Positions 49,255 through 59,853 are shown, counted from the first letter of the stretch. The stretch is DNA of 64,000 bases from Lucifuga dentata (GCA_014773175.1 VXCM01001554.1:62001-126000); one strand, 5' to 3'. Program-made: numbers and translations. The notes: generated by a model from the letters alone, not told the origin.

Positions 49255-49690
49255 CCACGATTGTTCATCTCACATCCAGACAGTCCAAACCAGCTCACTA
49301 CATACATCACAGCATCTCACAATATATCAGTGTTTCAGCCCAAACATCACACCCAACCACCACACCACATGTAGTAATGTCACACCAGATCACACAGCCT
49401 CACACCATACAGCACAACACTGTATTGTACCATTTCACACACTACACCTTGCATTTTACTACATTTTACCGTATTACACCATGTCACGCAACATCATGCC
49501 ACTTCTTCATATCATGACGTTCCAACGTGTGCTACACCTGCATTAGGACACTTCATCACGCCATGCTACACAGTGCCACGTCTCGTCATGCTTTATCACA
49601 TCACATGACTTTGCACTACACCAGACCAACTCCACCATACTCCCACACTCTCATAATGTCACACCACACTCTGTTGCCAAATCAGTGAGT
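49255..49690 (+). repeat. G-poor CA/CAT-rich degenerate repeat block
   Basis: About 430 bases built from CACACC, CATCAC and CACCAT words with very few G on the + strand, giving strong strand asymmetry. No fixed period. It yields a histidine-rich open frame that is not a gene. Confidence 0.6.
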
Positions 49691-50275
49691 TTGATACTAA
49701 ACTGAAGGCCACCTGTTGAATTTAGCCATCCAAACATGACCTGTGGAACATAATTGGACTCAGTGAAACAACATGAATGTGTTAGAGACATACTGGCAAA
49801 GCTGATGGTAATACTGTATGCTGATATTAAATCTTATTGAATCTGCTGTATGTTAACTGGGATCAGAGGTTGGACACTGAAGAGAGGAGACCTTTCCTGT
49901 CTTTCTACCTGTGCCCAATAATCGTGATAATCTCCCTGACGTCAAGTTTGACCACTAGAGTGAGCCACCCATAGCTAATAGTTGCTGTTACCAACCATGA
50001 TCAGAAAAGGCAGACCAGCCTCTCAAAGACTCTGCTTTCTTACATATTTTCCTCTGTCAACATCTAAATCAGATCAGCCGAACTCTCTAAGCAGCTTAAA
50101 GCAGTGAAAGAATTCCTGCCACCTTGGGTTGAAGAACACAATGGGTGGCAGAGTGTTTCAGCCTTCCTTAGGATTATGGGAAGAATTTGAATTTCTCAGC
50201 CTCCTTAAATATCTGCCAGACCGCTGCTGGAGTTGATGACTTTTGATGAAACCACTTTCAAATACCTCCAACATA

Positions 50276-50307
50276 AAAAAAAAAAAAAATNAAAAAAAAA
50301 AAAAAAA
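50276..50307 (+). repeat. Poly(A) with single N
   Basis: A14, T, N at 50291, A16: an unresolved join. Confidence 0.9.
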
Positions 50308-50560
50308 TCTAAAATCAGCAGAGCAGCAACAGATGGATAGAAAGAAGAGAGAGGGATGGATATAGAGAAAATGGCAGAGAAAAGTGTTTTGTACTGAGAC
50401 TTATGTGGATTGATGAGTACTGAGAGGCGACAACGAGACACAGAAACATTACAAAGAGATAGAGGCGAATAGGCTATAACAGAAAACTACACGAGATCTT
50501 TATGTGACACAGATATCAATATCCAGGTATAGTGTGAGGAAGTCTTACAGCATTGTTTGG

Positions 50561-50575
50561 CCTGCCCTCTGTTGG
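50561..50575 (-). promoter_or_regulatory. CTCF-like motif upstream of the short-isoform exon
   Basis: Minus-strand CCAACAGAGGGCAGG is a good match to the CTCF core, about 0.95 kb before the alternative first exon. Motif match only. Confidence 0.3.
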
Positions 50576-50821
50576 TTTTTAAGACAAGTGTGACTTGCTC
50601 GTATCAGTGTCCACTCCACATAAAGCTGCAACACATTCTGAGAGATTCTATCCTCAAATATAAAGAGAAGAATTTACGTTCAGGCATCATTCAGGACAAC
50701 CATAAGCTTGTGTTCTTTTACTTAGCTTCTGGTTTTACCGTTGGAACGATGTGCAACTCTGAATGGAAAGTCATTGTGGTGGATCGTACAACTTCCTTCC
50801 TATCTGTTACGTGCGAGAGAG

Positions 50822-50829
<8 letters not shown>

Positions 50830-50866
<37 letters not shown>
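50830..50866 (+). repeat. (GA)n microsatellite
   Basis: About 18 units directly before the 101-bp tandem pair. Confidence 0.95.
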
Positions 50867-50870
<4 letters not shown>

Positions 50871-51067
50871 GCAATAGCAAATAGATACCACAAAAGCTCA
50901 CCTCCAGAATGTGACTTGAGAGAGAGACTAAGAAAGGGAGAGAGAGAGAGAGAGAGAGAGAGAAAGAAACAGCAATAGCAAATAGATACCACAAAAGCTC
51001 ACCTCCAGAATGTGACTTGAGAGAGAGACTAAGAAAGGGAGAGAGAGAGAGAGAGAGAGAGAGAAAG
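50866..51067 (+). repeat. Two tandem copies of a 101-bp unit
   Basis: Copies start at about 50866 and 50967. Each has AAACAGCAATAGCAAATAG, CACAAAAGCTCACCTCCAG, a TGTGACTTGAGAG phrase and a (GA)n tail. No N separates them, so this may be a real recent duplication, unlike the N-flanked ones. Confidence 0.85.
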
Positions 51068-51189
51068 CACAAGTGGGAGACTAAAAGGAGGGCAAGTGAG
51101 TAAGAAAGAAAGGACTAAAAGTGTGCAGTACTCAGTGGAAAAGAAGAAAAGCAAACTCAACTTTTTTCATTGTGAACTTCTAGCATTAC

Positions 51190-51524
51190 ACAGCGGACAG
51201 GCAGAAACAAACAGGTGTGTTGTACTACACCCCCTCCTCCCCACTCCACTCTGTCTCCTCCCCTCAGTGGGTNACAGGTGTGTTGTACTACACCCCCTCC
51301 TCCCCACTCCACTCTGTCTCCTCCCCTCAGTGGGTGGGGCTTAGCTCCTGAGGGACTCTTGAAAGCAGCCAGTTGCCTCCTCCACCCTCAGAGAGAAACA
51401 AAACCTGTCATCTGCACTCCTCTCCTTTCCCTTTCCACCGCTTCTTCTGCCTCTCCTTCTTCTCCTTCCCTCCTCTTCTTTGTCCTCTCCTGCTTCTTGG
51501 AACTGGGAGCGAACAGGAGGCAGG
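51190..51524 (+). promoter_or_regulatory. Short-isoform promoter / 5' leader region
   Basis: C/T-rich, GC-richer sequence directly before the conserved ATG at 51525, with no TATA box. It contains an exact 62-bp duplication around N 51273. A transcript start somewhere here is inferred from the downstream first exon. Confidence 0.4.
51211..51335 (+). repeat. Exact 62-bp duplication around a single N (assembly join)
   Basis: 51211-51272 equals 51274-51335, with N at 51273. Likely a single copy in the genome. Confidence 0.85.
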
Positions 51525-51647
51525 ATGATGCAGGAGGTGTCCATCATGGTGGCGTACGACGCCCATGTAGTCGACCGGCCGGGCGAGGAGGACGCTCTGG
51601 CTCGCCTGGTCGCACACTCCAGACCTCCCAGAGCTCCCAGACCCGTG
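51525..51647 (+). CDS. rabgap1l: rabgap1l alternative first coding exon, short TBC-less isoform
   Basis: 41 codons from ATGATG to donor GTAGGG: MMQEVSIMVAYDAHVVDRPG, then EEDALARLVAHSRPPRAPRPV. The human short isoform starts MMEEISIMVAYDAHV and joins directly to VPTKKLKK, the exon at 56181 here. The frame is phase 0, so it reads on correctly. The product would lack PTB, kinesin-like and TBC domains, keep only the coiled coil, and have no GAP activity. A second in-frame ATG follows at once. The C-terminal part (VVDRPGEEDALARLV, RPPRAPRP) has drifted from the human form and is Arg/Pro-rich. Confidence 0.85.
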
Positions 51648-52119
51648 GTAGGGCTGCTCATCAGTCTTTCTCTCTTTATTTCTTGGTGGGAGACATTCCC
51701 AGCTATTGCTACTTCTTCTTATTGACCTTATTTTCACCTGCAGTTTTTAGAAAAGAGAAATAGATAGAGGAATTCACCTGCTTCTTCTCTTTTTCATTTG
51801 TGTTTTTTCTGTTGGCAGTTGTTTTTAATGCTGCTTTTAATTTCTCTGTCTACATCGTTTCTCTGATTTATTCTGGCTAGAAATTCATTTTTTAACAAGG
51901 TAGAATATGCAGTTTAACAGAAGCTACATATTTCCTGTCATGCGGTTGATCGTGTGAAGATTTGTGTGCCTGTGTGTTCATGTGTGTGAGTTGTGTTCCT
52001 ACTGCATGTGTGTGTCTGTTTGAGGCTACAAAGCTTTGTCGCTCAGTCCTGAGGTGAAGCTTGTTTATGGATGTCAGTTTGTTTCAATTTCTGATACAAA
52101 TTCAGAATCAATAGAGACC

Positions 52120-52120
52120 T

Positions 52121-52147
<27 letters not shown>
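52120..52147 (+). repeat. (GT)n microsatellite
   Basis: About 13 units. Confidence 0.95.
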
Positions 52148-52151
<4 letters not shown>

Positions 52152-52557
52152 CTTGCATGGGTAATTGAATTCCATGGCCGAGTTTTGTTCTCAGATATAC
52201 TAACATCCATATTTCAATATTCAAACTTTGCCACCTTATGTAAGAGCAGATCCCATTCCTTCATTCATACACACGCGCACACACACACATTGTATGGCAC
52301 ATTACACCACAGCCTGTGATCTCAGCCTAGAGTGAGTTTTGGGACCAATTACATTTTCTGCTGAAGGGATTCAGGTCAAGGATCTAAAAGTGGTCCTGGT
52401 ACCATTTCTTGCAGCACAAGGTGTCTTTAATCTCATTTCCTGCACTGAAGTGTCTCTTTGTCCTCAAACTGACCCTACTTTCATTTTACACTGAATGTTG
52501 TGGAAGCGGGAGTGACATTTGGTGATGGAGCAGCTGGTTTGAGCCCTGAGAACTGTG

Positions 52558-52592
52558 AGTGTGTGTGTGTGTGTGCGCGCGCGCGTGTGTGT
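52558..52592 (+). repeat. Alternating GT/GC tract
   Basis: (GT)n, then GCGCGCGCGC, then GTGTGTGT: 35 bases of strict purine-pyrimidine alternation, a Z-DNA-type sequence. Confidence 0.9.
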
Positions 52593-52599
52593 CCATGGG

Positions 52600-52690
52600 C
52601 AACAATGTATGTCACTGAAGTGTCCTTGAACGAAATGCTGAGCCCTTTAGTGTTCATTGGTTGTAACTCAGGCTGAACTTTGACCTTCAG
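52600..52690. mobile_element. Degenerate SINE-like tail fragment
   Basis: AAGTGTCCTTGAACGAAATG followed by CTGAGCCCTTTAGTG resembles the 'GTGTCCTTGAGCAAGACACTGAACCCC' region of tRNA-derived fish repeats. Related copies are at about 53447 and 55693. Confidence 0.4.
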
Positions 52691-53652
52691 GAAAGTCGGG
52701 CTGCATGTATTCACTCAGAAAGTCGAGGGATATTTGAGTTTTACAGATGGAAAAACATTCTTGGAACGCTGGAGGTTTCTTGTCATGTTGATGATTTAAG
52801 AATTAGCTTATTTTATTGTTGCGCTAACTATAGGTCTTAAAACACAAAAGACTCTGCAACTTTGATAAACCCTGAGGAAGTCAAGGAATATTGGGGAAAT
52901 TTTCAAATAAGTTAATTTTCAGATGATATTATACAACACGTTTCATGTATTCCTTACATTAAATGTATTTGTAGCTTAAGTGGAATGAAAGCCAGACTTT
53001 AAATTACGCAAACCAGGAAGGAAAATTAGTTTGAGGGTCATTAAACAACTTTGATGCAGTTACAGAAAGTCACCGAAAAGTCGCGTTGGGAATCCTGTGT
53101 GTTTGTATCTGCAGTGTGTTTGTAAGTTGTAGAGGCGTGGCTCAGGTGAGCAGGGATATCATGACACACTTATGCTGTCGTGCTTGTATGTTTTAGAGGC
53201 GTTGGAGCACAGCAGGTTGCATAATCAGCAGCCAGACTTCAGCCGATCTGGTCATGACTTGTGTTGTTAGGTGTCACTACAAGAGGATAATATTAAAGCT
53301 GCTCACGTTAAACAAAATGAAGATTATAAAATCTGTAACAGAATCTGTATTTAGACATTTACAAGGATAAGTGACAAGTTATTACATCGTGTAGCAGCAG
53401 GGTGGTGTAAAGGACCCAGGTTTAACTTCCTCACAGTGCTTTAGTGTCCTTGACAAAAAGCTGAACCTGGCCTCTGAAATCTGCTGTCAACCAAGTATTA
53501 CGAGATATTTTCTTCACATTCGTACAGTTTAACTATGAAGCAACATTACATTTTAACACATAAGGAAGAGACATAACAAAAATCATAAATTGGAAATTAT
53601 GAGAGCTTCAAGGATTGATTGCTAAGGTAGCAGGAAATAGTGAATGAGTATA

Positions 53653-53682
53653 AGAAAGTCCGTGTAGGTACACGGACTTTCT
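53653..53682. repeat. 14-bp perfect inverted repeat, 2-nt spacer
   Basis: AGAAAGTCCGTGTA, GG, then TACACGGACTTTCT. A stable hairpin with no flanking duplication seen. Confidence 0.8.
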
Positions 53683-53913
53683 GGGTGTAGATTGGTTTTG
53701 TTACCTGCTAGGGTTTAGTGAGCATGGCGTCATATACAAGAAGCATGGAAAATATGATGCACCACATGGTGTCGTTAGTGGGTAGACAGCAGGAGAATGC
53801 TGATTGGATGAGGCGAGAGAGAGATGGATGTGGGTTGGTGAGTGTGAAATGAAACATCAACAAAATCAAAACAGCAAATCTGGAGGAGCATAAAATTCTC
53901 TTTCACTCACATG

Positions 53914-53916
<3 letters not shown>

Positions 53917-53981
<65 letters not shown>

Positions 53982-53982
53982 N

Positions 53983-54044
<62 letters not shown>
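53917..54044 (+). repeat. (TC)n(CA)n compound repeat doubled around a single N
   Basis: 53917-53981 and 53983-54044 have the same TC-then-CA structure, with N at 53982. Probably one array in the genome. Confidence 0.85.
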
Positions 54045-54045
<1 letters not shown>

Positions 54046-55314
54046 ACTGGGCCAAGGAGGAAGTCGGTCCTTCTAAATGTGTATTCAGAACACAGATCTC
54101 CACCAGAGTACCGGAGAAACTAACCAAGGATACCACATCTGTTTGATCAAGTAGTTGTGAAAGAGTTGAGGGAAAGCTACATCCTTTTTGCAGAGTATGA
54201 AACAGAGCAACATTCAAGGCTGAACTGAATGATCAAGCCATCAAACAAGGTGATCACTCTGGTGTCAGATTTCGGCTACCTTTCTATAGGAAGGCACTAA
54301 TAACCTGGAGTTTTTGGGGGGTTTTTTGGCATTAAAATTATCATATTAAATTATGCTGAAATCATGACAAAATCACTAAAAGTACAGTTATCAAAAATAG
54401 GTATCTTGTAAAGCACAACACAGTGCCATTAATGTGTAACTGGATGGTATATTGGGAATCAAACCCCAAACCTTGGCAGGGTTGGAGCCTGCAAGCGAAG
54501 ACCACGATCAGTCTCCTTTGTTTCATGACGATAAAAGAGCTATTAACCAGCATGCAGAGCCCAAGCTGTTCTTCACACACAGATAACAGCAGTTTCAGTG
54601 TGAATGCTGTTATCTGTTTGGGAATTGTGCTCTGGATAGATTACAGCCTTCAGTCGCTTCAGTAGTTTCTGGGTCGTAAAGGTTAAGGGTCAGCTCACAG
54701 GTCAAAGGGGAGAACAGGTGATAAAGGTGCTGGATGGCACTATGCATGAGCAACAGCAAAAATATTCCAATGATCCTCTGTTTTCTGCTGATTTTGTTCT
54801 CTTTTGTCAAGCATCTCTATAATAAACTGCATATACAGTATAAAATACACATTTCTATTCATACTGTAGGTGAAATATACTGTTTATATTGTTTTATGTT
54901 CCTGTTTTAGTTAGAATTGACATTAGATGAATCAATTGTCAGTTAGCATGAGCAGTAATGGCCAGCAGAGAAATACTCTAATAGCTATAAAAAGAATTTA
55001 TCATCATCATCATCATCACTTTTGATTGACAGGTGATAATCTTGTGTATCAGCACTTGATAAAATGAGAACACGAATAATTTCCTTCCTATATAATATAT
55101 TAAAACACAAACAAACCACCTATTTCTATATTTTTTAATCAATAGCAGTGAATCAGGTACATGTCTCAGCTAGTTAATGACACACACACGCTGGTCCCGG
55201 AGGAGTGGTCATGTGACTGAAATGACCTGTAATCCCCAGTCTTGATGTTGGGCGCTATGGCAACGCTGTTCCCACACAGGGGAGATAGCATTACCTCCCA
55301 CCTGAGACAGACAG

Positions 55315-55368
<54 letters not shown>
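55315..55368 (+). repeat. (CT)n(CA)n compound microsatellite
   Basis: About 18 CT units then 9 CA units. Confidence 0.95.
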
Positions 55369-55669
55369 GATGCAGTTTGATAACAGTCACAGACATCGTC
55401 TCACTTTTCACTGCTGTTTGGTTAAAACTGCCAGGCTGATATTTTGGGTGTTATGTCCAAACTCAGATTTGAAGTCTGTATAGTTAATTCAGCGTTGAGA
55501 ATTTCGTGACCTTCATGCTCTTCATGCTAGTGTACAGGGATATCTGTTTATGCGTTGTCAAAATGCTGTGACCTTTGACCTCCTTACTTTGACATAGCCT
55601 TTTTCTTTGATTTATTTAAATTCTCTTACATCACTGTGGTACGTATGTGACCAGATCAGAGGATGACAG

Positions 55670-55935
55670 TTTAATACCTGTAGCAGTTCTGTCAAAGTGT
55701 TCTTGAGCAAGACACTGAACCCCTGCATGCTCCTGCTGTGCTGACCTCTGACCCCTGACCCCCCTGATATAATGTGTATTAGCTAATGTATCTCATAGTG
55801 AAAATGCTAGAAAGTAATTCTCAAACACGGGTTACACTTGACAGAAGTGTCACATGGAGTTACAGTAAGTATTACAGTATATTGCTGGAGGGTTGCTGGT
55901 TTGAATCCCACTAACAAAATCATGGTTGGGGAGAC
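55670..55935. mobile_element. Degenerate tRNA-derived SINE-like fragments
   Basis: GTTCTTGAGCAAGACACTGA then ACCCCTGCATGCTCC is at 55698. A box-B-like GGTTTGAATCC (55898-55908) sits in GGGTTGCTGGTTTGAATCCC. Both phrases belong to tRNA-derived repeats frequent in fish. Their order here is not that of an intact element, so at least one rearranged or two separate fragments are present. Confidence 0.45.
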
Positions 55936-56180
55936 AATGCAATGAGGACTGTTGAACTTGAATATATGTTATGTTTTGCCAATAGCTTGCGTTCATCACA
56001 AAATTAAAAGCCAAAAATGCCAAATACTGCTGTTTGTGAAAGCATCTTGCACATTCTCCTGTATCTAAGCCACTTTTCTCAAGATGCCCTTGAGCAAAGC
56101 AAATGGCACAATGATTTCATTGGACAGCTTTGGTTAAATAAAGACTAAAATAAAGGTGTGAACTTTTCTTGTGCTTTCAG

Positions 56181-56273
56181 GTTCCAACCAAAAAGCTGAA
56201 GAAGTTTGAGAAGGAGTATCAGACACTGAGAGAGAGTCAGCTGCAACAGGAAGACCCCATCGACCGATACCAG
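56181..56273 (+). CDS. rabgap1l: rabgap1l exon VPTKKLKK..., start of coiled coil; GC donor
   Basis: 31 codons after acceptor GTGCTTTCAG: VPTKKLKKFEKEYQTLRESQ, then LQQEDPIDRYQ. It is the common exon joined by the long form (from ACNIK) and by the short isoform. The donor reads CAG/GCAAGA, so the intron appears to be of the GC-AG class. No GT donor in frame is nearby, and the next exon (RENRRLQ) continues exactly. Confidence 0.95.
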
Positions 56274-57310
56274 GCAAGACGCACACGCGCGCACACGCAT
56301 TAGAATATCTTAGGACATTCATTCCCTGGACTCCTACCTGCTCTTCTTTGTTACGATATGATCGTGAAGTCATCATGTGTTGACTTACTTGGTTAAACAG
56401 AGGAAACTGTTTTATGCTGGAGACCTTTGCTGCTGTTTGGGTATTGTGTCTTGTGTCTCTTGGTGATTGGTGTATTAAATATAACCTCTCCCCTGTGTGC
56501 AACTTATACACTCATAATTATAAATGCAAACTTGTATTGAGTTAAAAAGTTTTAGTTTGGCCTGAGAAAACTTAGAGATTGAAAGAAAATGTTTGATTCT
56601 GATATAGTTTAAAATTTTAAAGAAAAAATTTGCACTGAAGGCACAGCATTCAAGGCAAAGGCTATTTTTAAGCAGCTATTTCTGTTAAATCAGCCTTGTT
56701 TGTAATAATAGAGTCATTTATATATTTCCTTCTGTTGCACATGGATCTGTTTTGTCAAATTGTGTCCATGTTTGTGACACATACTGACTTTTACTGTGAC
56801 TTATTGTCATCTACTTGAATATCTCTTCTTTTCGGCATTTCGTCTTTATGTCTTTGTTTCCCTTATTTATTTGCTGTCTATTTTCCTGCCTTTGGTTTAA
56901 ATCTGTCATTTCCTTTAATCCTTTTTATAGTATTTGAAAGAGGTGGGAGGTAAAGAGAAAGTGACATTATTAGAGCTGTTCAAGTTAAATTTAGATTCTT
57001 TGTAGACTTTTTCTAAAAGTTAAAGGAATAGCGCAAAATTTTGAAGCAGATCCTTGTTTCTGATCTCTTTTTTTTATTGTATGAGAAAGCTGAAATGGAT
57101 GTGAAATAGACTTGATAAAGAAATACAAGATTTAATTTTTGCTACATTCTCAAATGTACAAAGGCAACAAACATAATAAAATGTTCATTAAAGTGGAGTC
57201 CATTTTTTAAAAAATCATAATGAATATTCATATATCACTTTTCACTTAATATGAATATATGCTTCTCTTCCAGTTAAGACTGCAAGGGTTGAGTGATAAG
57301 TTCTGAGCCT

Positions 57311-57359
57311 TGAATGGAAGGGTCTGACTCAGTGATCCACTGAGACATCCTTCCATTCA
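57311..57359. repeat. Nested hairpin in the mariner left end
   Basis: TGAATGGAAGG (57311-57321) pairs with CCTTCCATTCA (57349-57359). Inside them CTCAGTG pairs with CACTGAG around ATC. The whole 49 bases could fold into one imperfect stem. Confidence 0.65.
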
Positions 57360-57440
57360 TCCACCCATCCATCCATCCATCCATCCAGTCTCTGTACCCA
57401 GTTATCCTGTGCAGGGATGGGGTTGGAGTCTATCCAAATA
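57355..57440. mobile_element. Teleost repeat end with (CCAT)n
   Basis: Repeated CATC/CCAT units pass into CAGTCTCTGTACCCAGTTAT and CCTGTGCAGGGATGGGGTTG. This order matches the abundant fish repeat 'CCATCCATTATCTATACCGCTTATCCTG...GGGCTGGAG'. Family not assigned. Confidence 0.5.
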
Positions 57441-57462
57441 ATCACTGAGGTGTTGCAGTTAT

Positions 57463-57700
57463 TTACTTTTCAATAAAATCTCCTTCCAATTCAACACACT
57501 TTTGCTTCGATGCTGGAGGGCTTTTATCTCAGATTCATAAAAGTCCTTTACTCGGCTCTCCAAACATTCCTCCACAGCTGATATGAAGTCATTAACTGGA
57601 GCAAGCCAGGTTCCAGCTTAAAGCCTTTTTCATGTTTGGGAAGAGGTGAATGTCTGAGGCATCAATCAGGGGAGAAAGGTTGGTGGAACATGGATAGTAG
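57463..57700 (-). pseudogene. Mariner-family transposase C-terminal remnant
   Basis: Minus-strand reading gives SPLIDASDIHLFPNMKKAL, aligning with the SPDLAPSDYHLFPNMKKAL region of mariner (DD34D) transposases. After a disruption it continues as ECLESRVKDFYESEIKALQH and then, in another frame, QKCVELEGDFIEK with a stop at 57463-57465. That is the typical end of this family. The aspartate of SPD is replaced, at least one frameshift is present near 57500, and the upstream two-thirds is absent. It is a fossil with no coding capacity. Confidence 0.8.
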
Positions 57701-58193
57701 CCATAGTGTCAACTGTTGTATGTGTGGGCACATTAATTGCCCATCTTGGTGACCTTTTGGTAACTCTGGAACTTCAAAGTTATAATCGCTCTTAACTCAA
57801 ATGAATGCAAATGATGCACAAAAACACCTACAAATGATATTACGTCTAGAAAAACATTATGAGCCTTTGGTTACTTCCTCCTGTGTCAGACTCAGAACTT
57901 ATCAGTCAGTGCTTATATTTTGCTGCCTTGGTCTTTATTAAAATCTTGTGGAGCCACATGTAATTGTGTAATTTTGTGATGAGAATATGGGTCTTGAGAG
58001 TTTGTTGAAACTCTAATTTTGTGCTTAATGACTCCTCCTCCTTCAGCTGATGGTCATTATAAAAGTTGGATTTTATTTTATCTCATCCACCCATATGCAT
58101 TCCAAAACCCACCATGTTCAACTTCAGAACAATATGTGCATGAAGACCTTTAAAACTGACCAAATAGACTCAAAAATGCACTGTGGCCAAGCT

Positions 58194-58221
58194 AAAAAAA
58201 AATAATAATAAAAAAAAAAAA
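58194..58221 (+). repeat. A-rich run
   Basis: A run with AAT interruptions. Confidence 0.85.
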
Positions 58222-58847
58222 GCATTTCTTAGTTTGTGCCAATTCCTGAGATTTTATCAGCAGCCAATTGATTTTTTGTTAGAATAGAGTCATTTTCAGG
58301 TGGAAAACATCTCAATAGAAAGCTGCCTCCTCTTAGCGAAACACATCAGGGATCATATCTCATTTATTTCTTTCCAAGAATATGTGTGACCAAATATCAT
58401 TAAAAGTATCAGTTGTACATAAGTGGATTTATTAAGAATTCAAGGCAAAATACAGCAGTTTTAAAGGGTTACGCTGATCTAACTCAAAAGGTTTAGCACA
58501 TTAGAACTTTGCTGAGTTGTTTTCTTCTGGGACAGAAGTGTTATGTTGGTGAAGGCTGCAGGCTGTGGAGGAAAGGAAGGAAGGCTTCTGTTGTAGATAA
58601 GATTTTGGACCAGAGCCACGGAAAAGCTTTTATACAGAGCAGGAAGACAAGAAGAAGGCAGTTTTACAGTCCATATCTAGTATAACAACATTGCTGCTTG
58701 TAAATTAACAGTTAAATTGTGTATATAAGTTTGTTTATAGCAGGAATAATTGAGGATATTGTAGTTTCCATCATTTCTTAATGGTTTGATATTCCATGTT
58801 TAGGTATGTACTCTTTCTTATTGCACTTCATTGTTTTTGTGTATGTA

Positions 58848-58880
58848 AACAAATACTTGTTTCCTTAACAAGTATTTGTT
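58848..58880. repeat. 14-bp perfect inverted repeat, 5-nt spacer
   Basis: AACAAATACTTGTT, TCCTT, AACAAGTATTTGTT. Confidence 0.8.
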
Positions 58881-59795
58881 AGATTGATATGTGAATATTT
58901 GTGTCAGAGTTTCTATTCTGTTTTTATCGATTATATGGATATAAAATGAAACGATGGAGAGAAAAAGGGAGTCGTGTGGTAGGCTGGGAAGTGGCAGGCA
59001 GAGGGGAATCTCCTGTTGGGATCATGTGTCTGAGTTTAGTTTAGCTGCTGGTGACTGGATGGAAAGACGTTTGTGACTCCGTACAGCAGCACGGTAAGCT
59101 GCCTCTGCTCCTTAAACATTCTCCACGGAGAGAAAGATTACGTGCTTATTGTTTTTATATTTCTTTATTGCCAATTTTTAGATGCCAGCTGTCATCTTGT
59201 GGCTTTTTATATGATTTCTGTTTGGGTTCATCCTTTGGTGATGCACTGTGCAGTTTTCATATAAAGACTCTGTTGTTCAAGAGTGTAAAACATGGCATGT
59301 GACAGAAGAGAGCTTCAGTCACATGACCTGAGATGTTGTAGATCCTCTGCGTTTGCCCAAATTAAATTAATCCCAACTGAAAGTGAAGAGGAACATACAA
59401 ATTGTTAAATCACATCTGTGACATCAGCAAGGTCTCTGTGTCCTTCTTTCCCTGTGGTGTTTGTGATTAGAAAGCATCACCAACCGGCACATCTGTGAGG
59501 ATTTGTGGGTACAAAAGCATAATTTTTCACCTTTCTGTGCTGTTTAGATTTGCTGATGAGGAAACTTGTGAATTGCAGCTTCAGTATCTGGACTCTCTTG
59601 TTGGAGTGACATCACAGCTGATACATAAATACGACCTGCAGACTGGGAGAAAATGTTCACATCAGCCTGTAGAACGCAGGAAATTTCATAATCACATTTT
59701 TGCTTTTCATGAACCATAATTATATCGTGATTGTAAAATATGTCAGCAAGGAGCGTCATAGCAACTGACTTCTCGCATGTGAGTGTTAACACATA

Positions 59796-59816
59796 AACTT
59801 TCAACTTTCTCTCTCG

Positions 59817-59853
<37 letters not shown>

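Larger units (their letters stand above)
46960..51190 (+). other. rabgap1l intron up to the short-isoform promoter
   Basis: No exon seen. It holds a (GT)n pair around N 47845, (CA)n at 48309, a teleost repeat fragment (48093-48190), a CA-rich G-poor degenerate minisatellite (49255-49690), poly(A) with N (50276-50307), and a 101-bp tandem duplication with (GA)n (50866-51067). Confidence 0.6.
51648..56180 (+). other. rabgap1l intron after the alternative first exon
   Basis: No further exon seen. It holds (GT)n (52120), a GT/GC alternating tract (52558-52592), (TC)n(CA)n with N (53917-54044), another (CT)n(CA)n (55315-55368), a 14-bp hairpin (53653-53682), and several degenerate tRNA-derived-repeat fragments (52600, 53440, 55680, 55880). 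Confidence 0.6.
57289..57909 (-). mobile_element. Internally deleted mariner-type element
   Basis: Ends 57289-57307 and the reverse complement of 57891-57909 match at 17 of 19 bases around TGATAAGTTCTGAG. Between them the minus strand carries the C-terminal part of a DDE transposase (about 57463-57700). A fish repeat with a (CCAT)n run lies between the left end and the transposase stop, apparently a nested insertion. The N-terminal and central parts of the transposase are missing. Confidence 0.65.

Noticed and set aside
49250..49546. 98-codon His/Thr-rich frame
   Set aside because: Product of the G-poor CACACC-type block. Low complexity, no start context or splice support.
55891..55915. Box-B-like GGTTTGAATCC considered as a tRNA gene
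   Set aside because: No box A at the proper distance and no cloverleaf-forming arms. Better read as a SINE fragment.
57355..57390. Regularly spaced (CCAT)n, and other arrays across the window, considered as CRISPR-like repeats
   Set aside because: They are uninterrupted microsatellites without unique spacers in a vertebrate genome.
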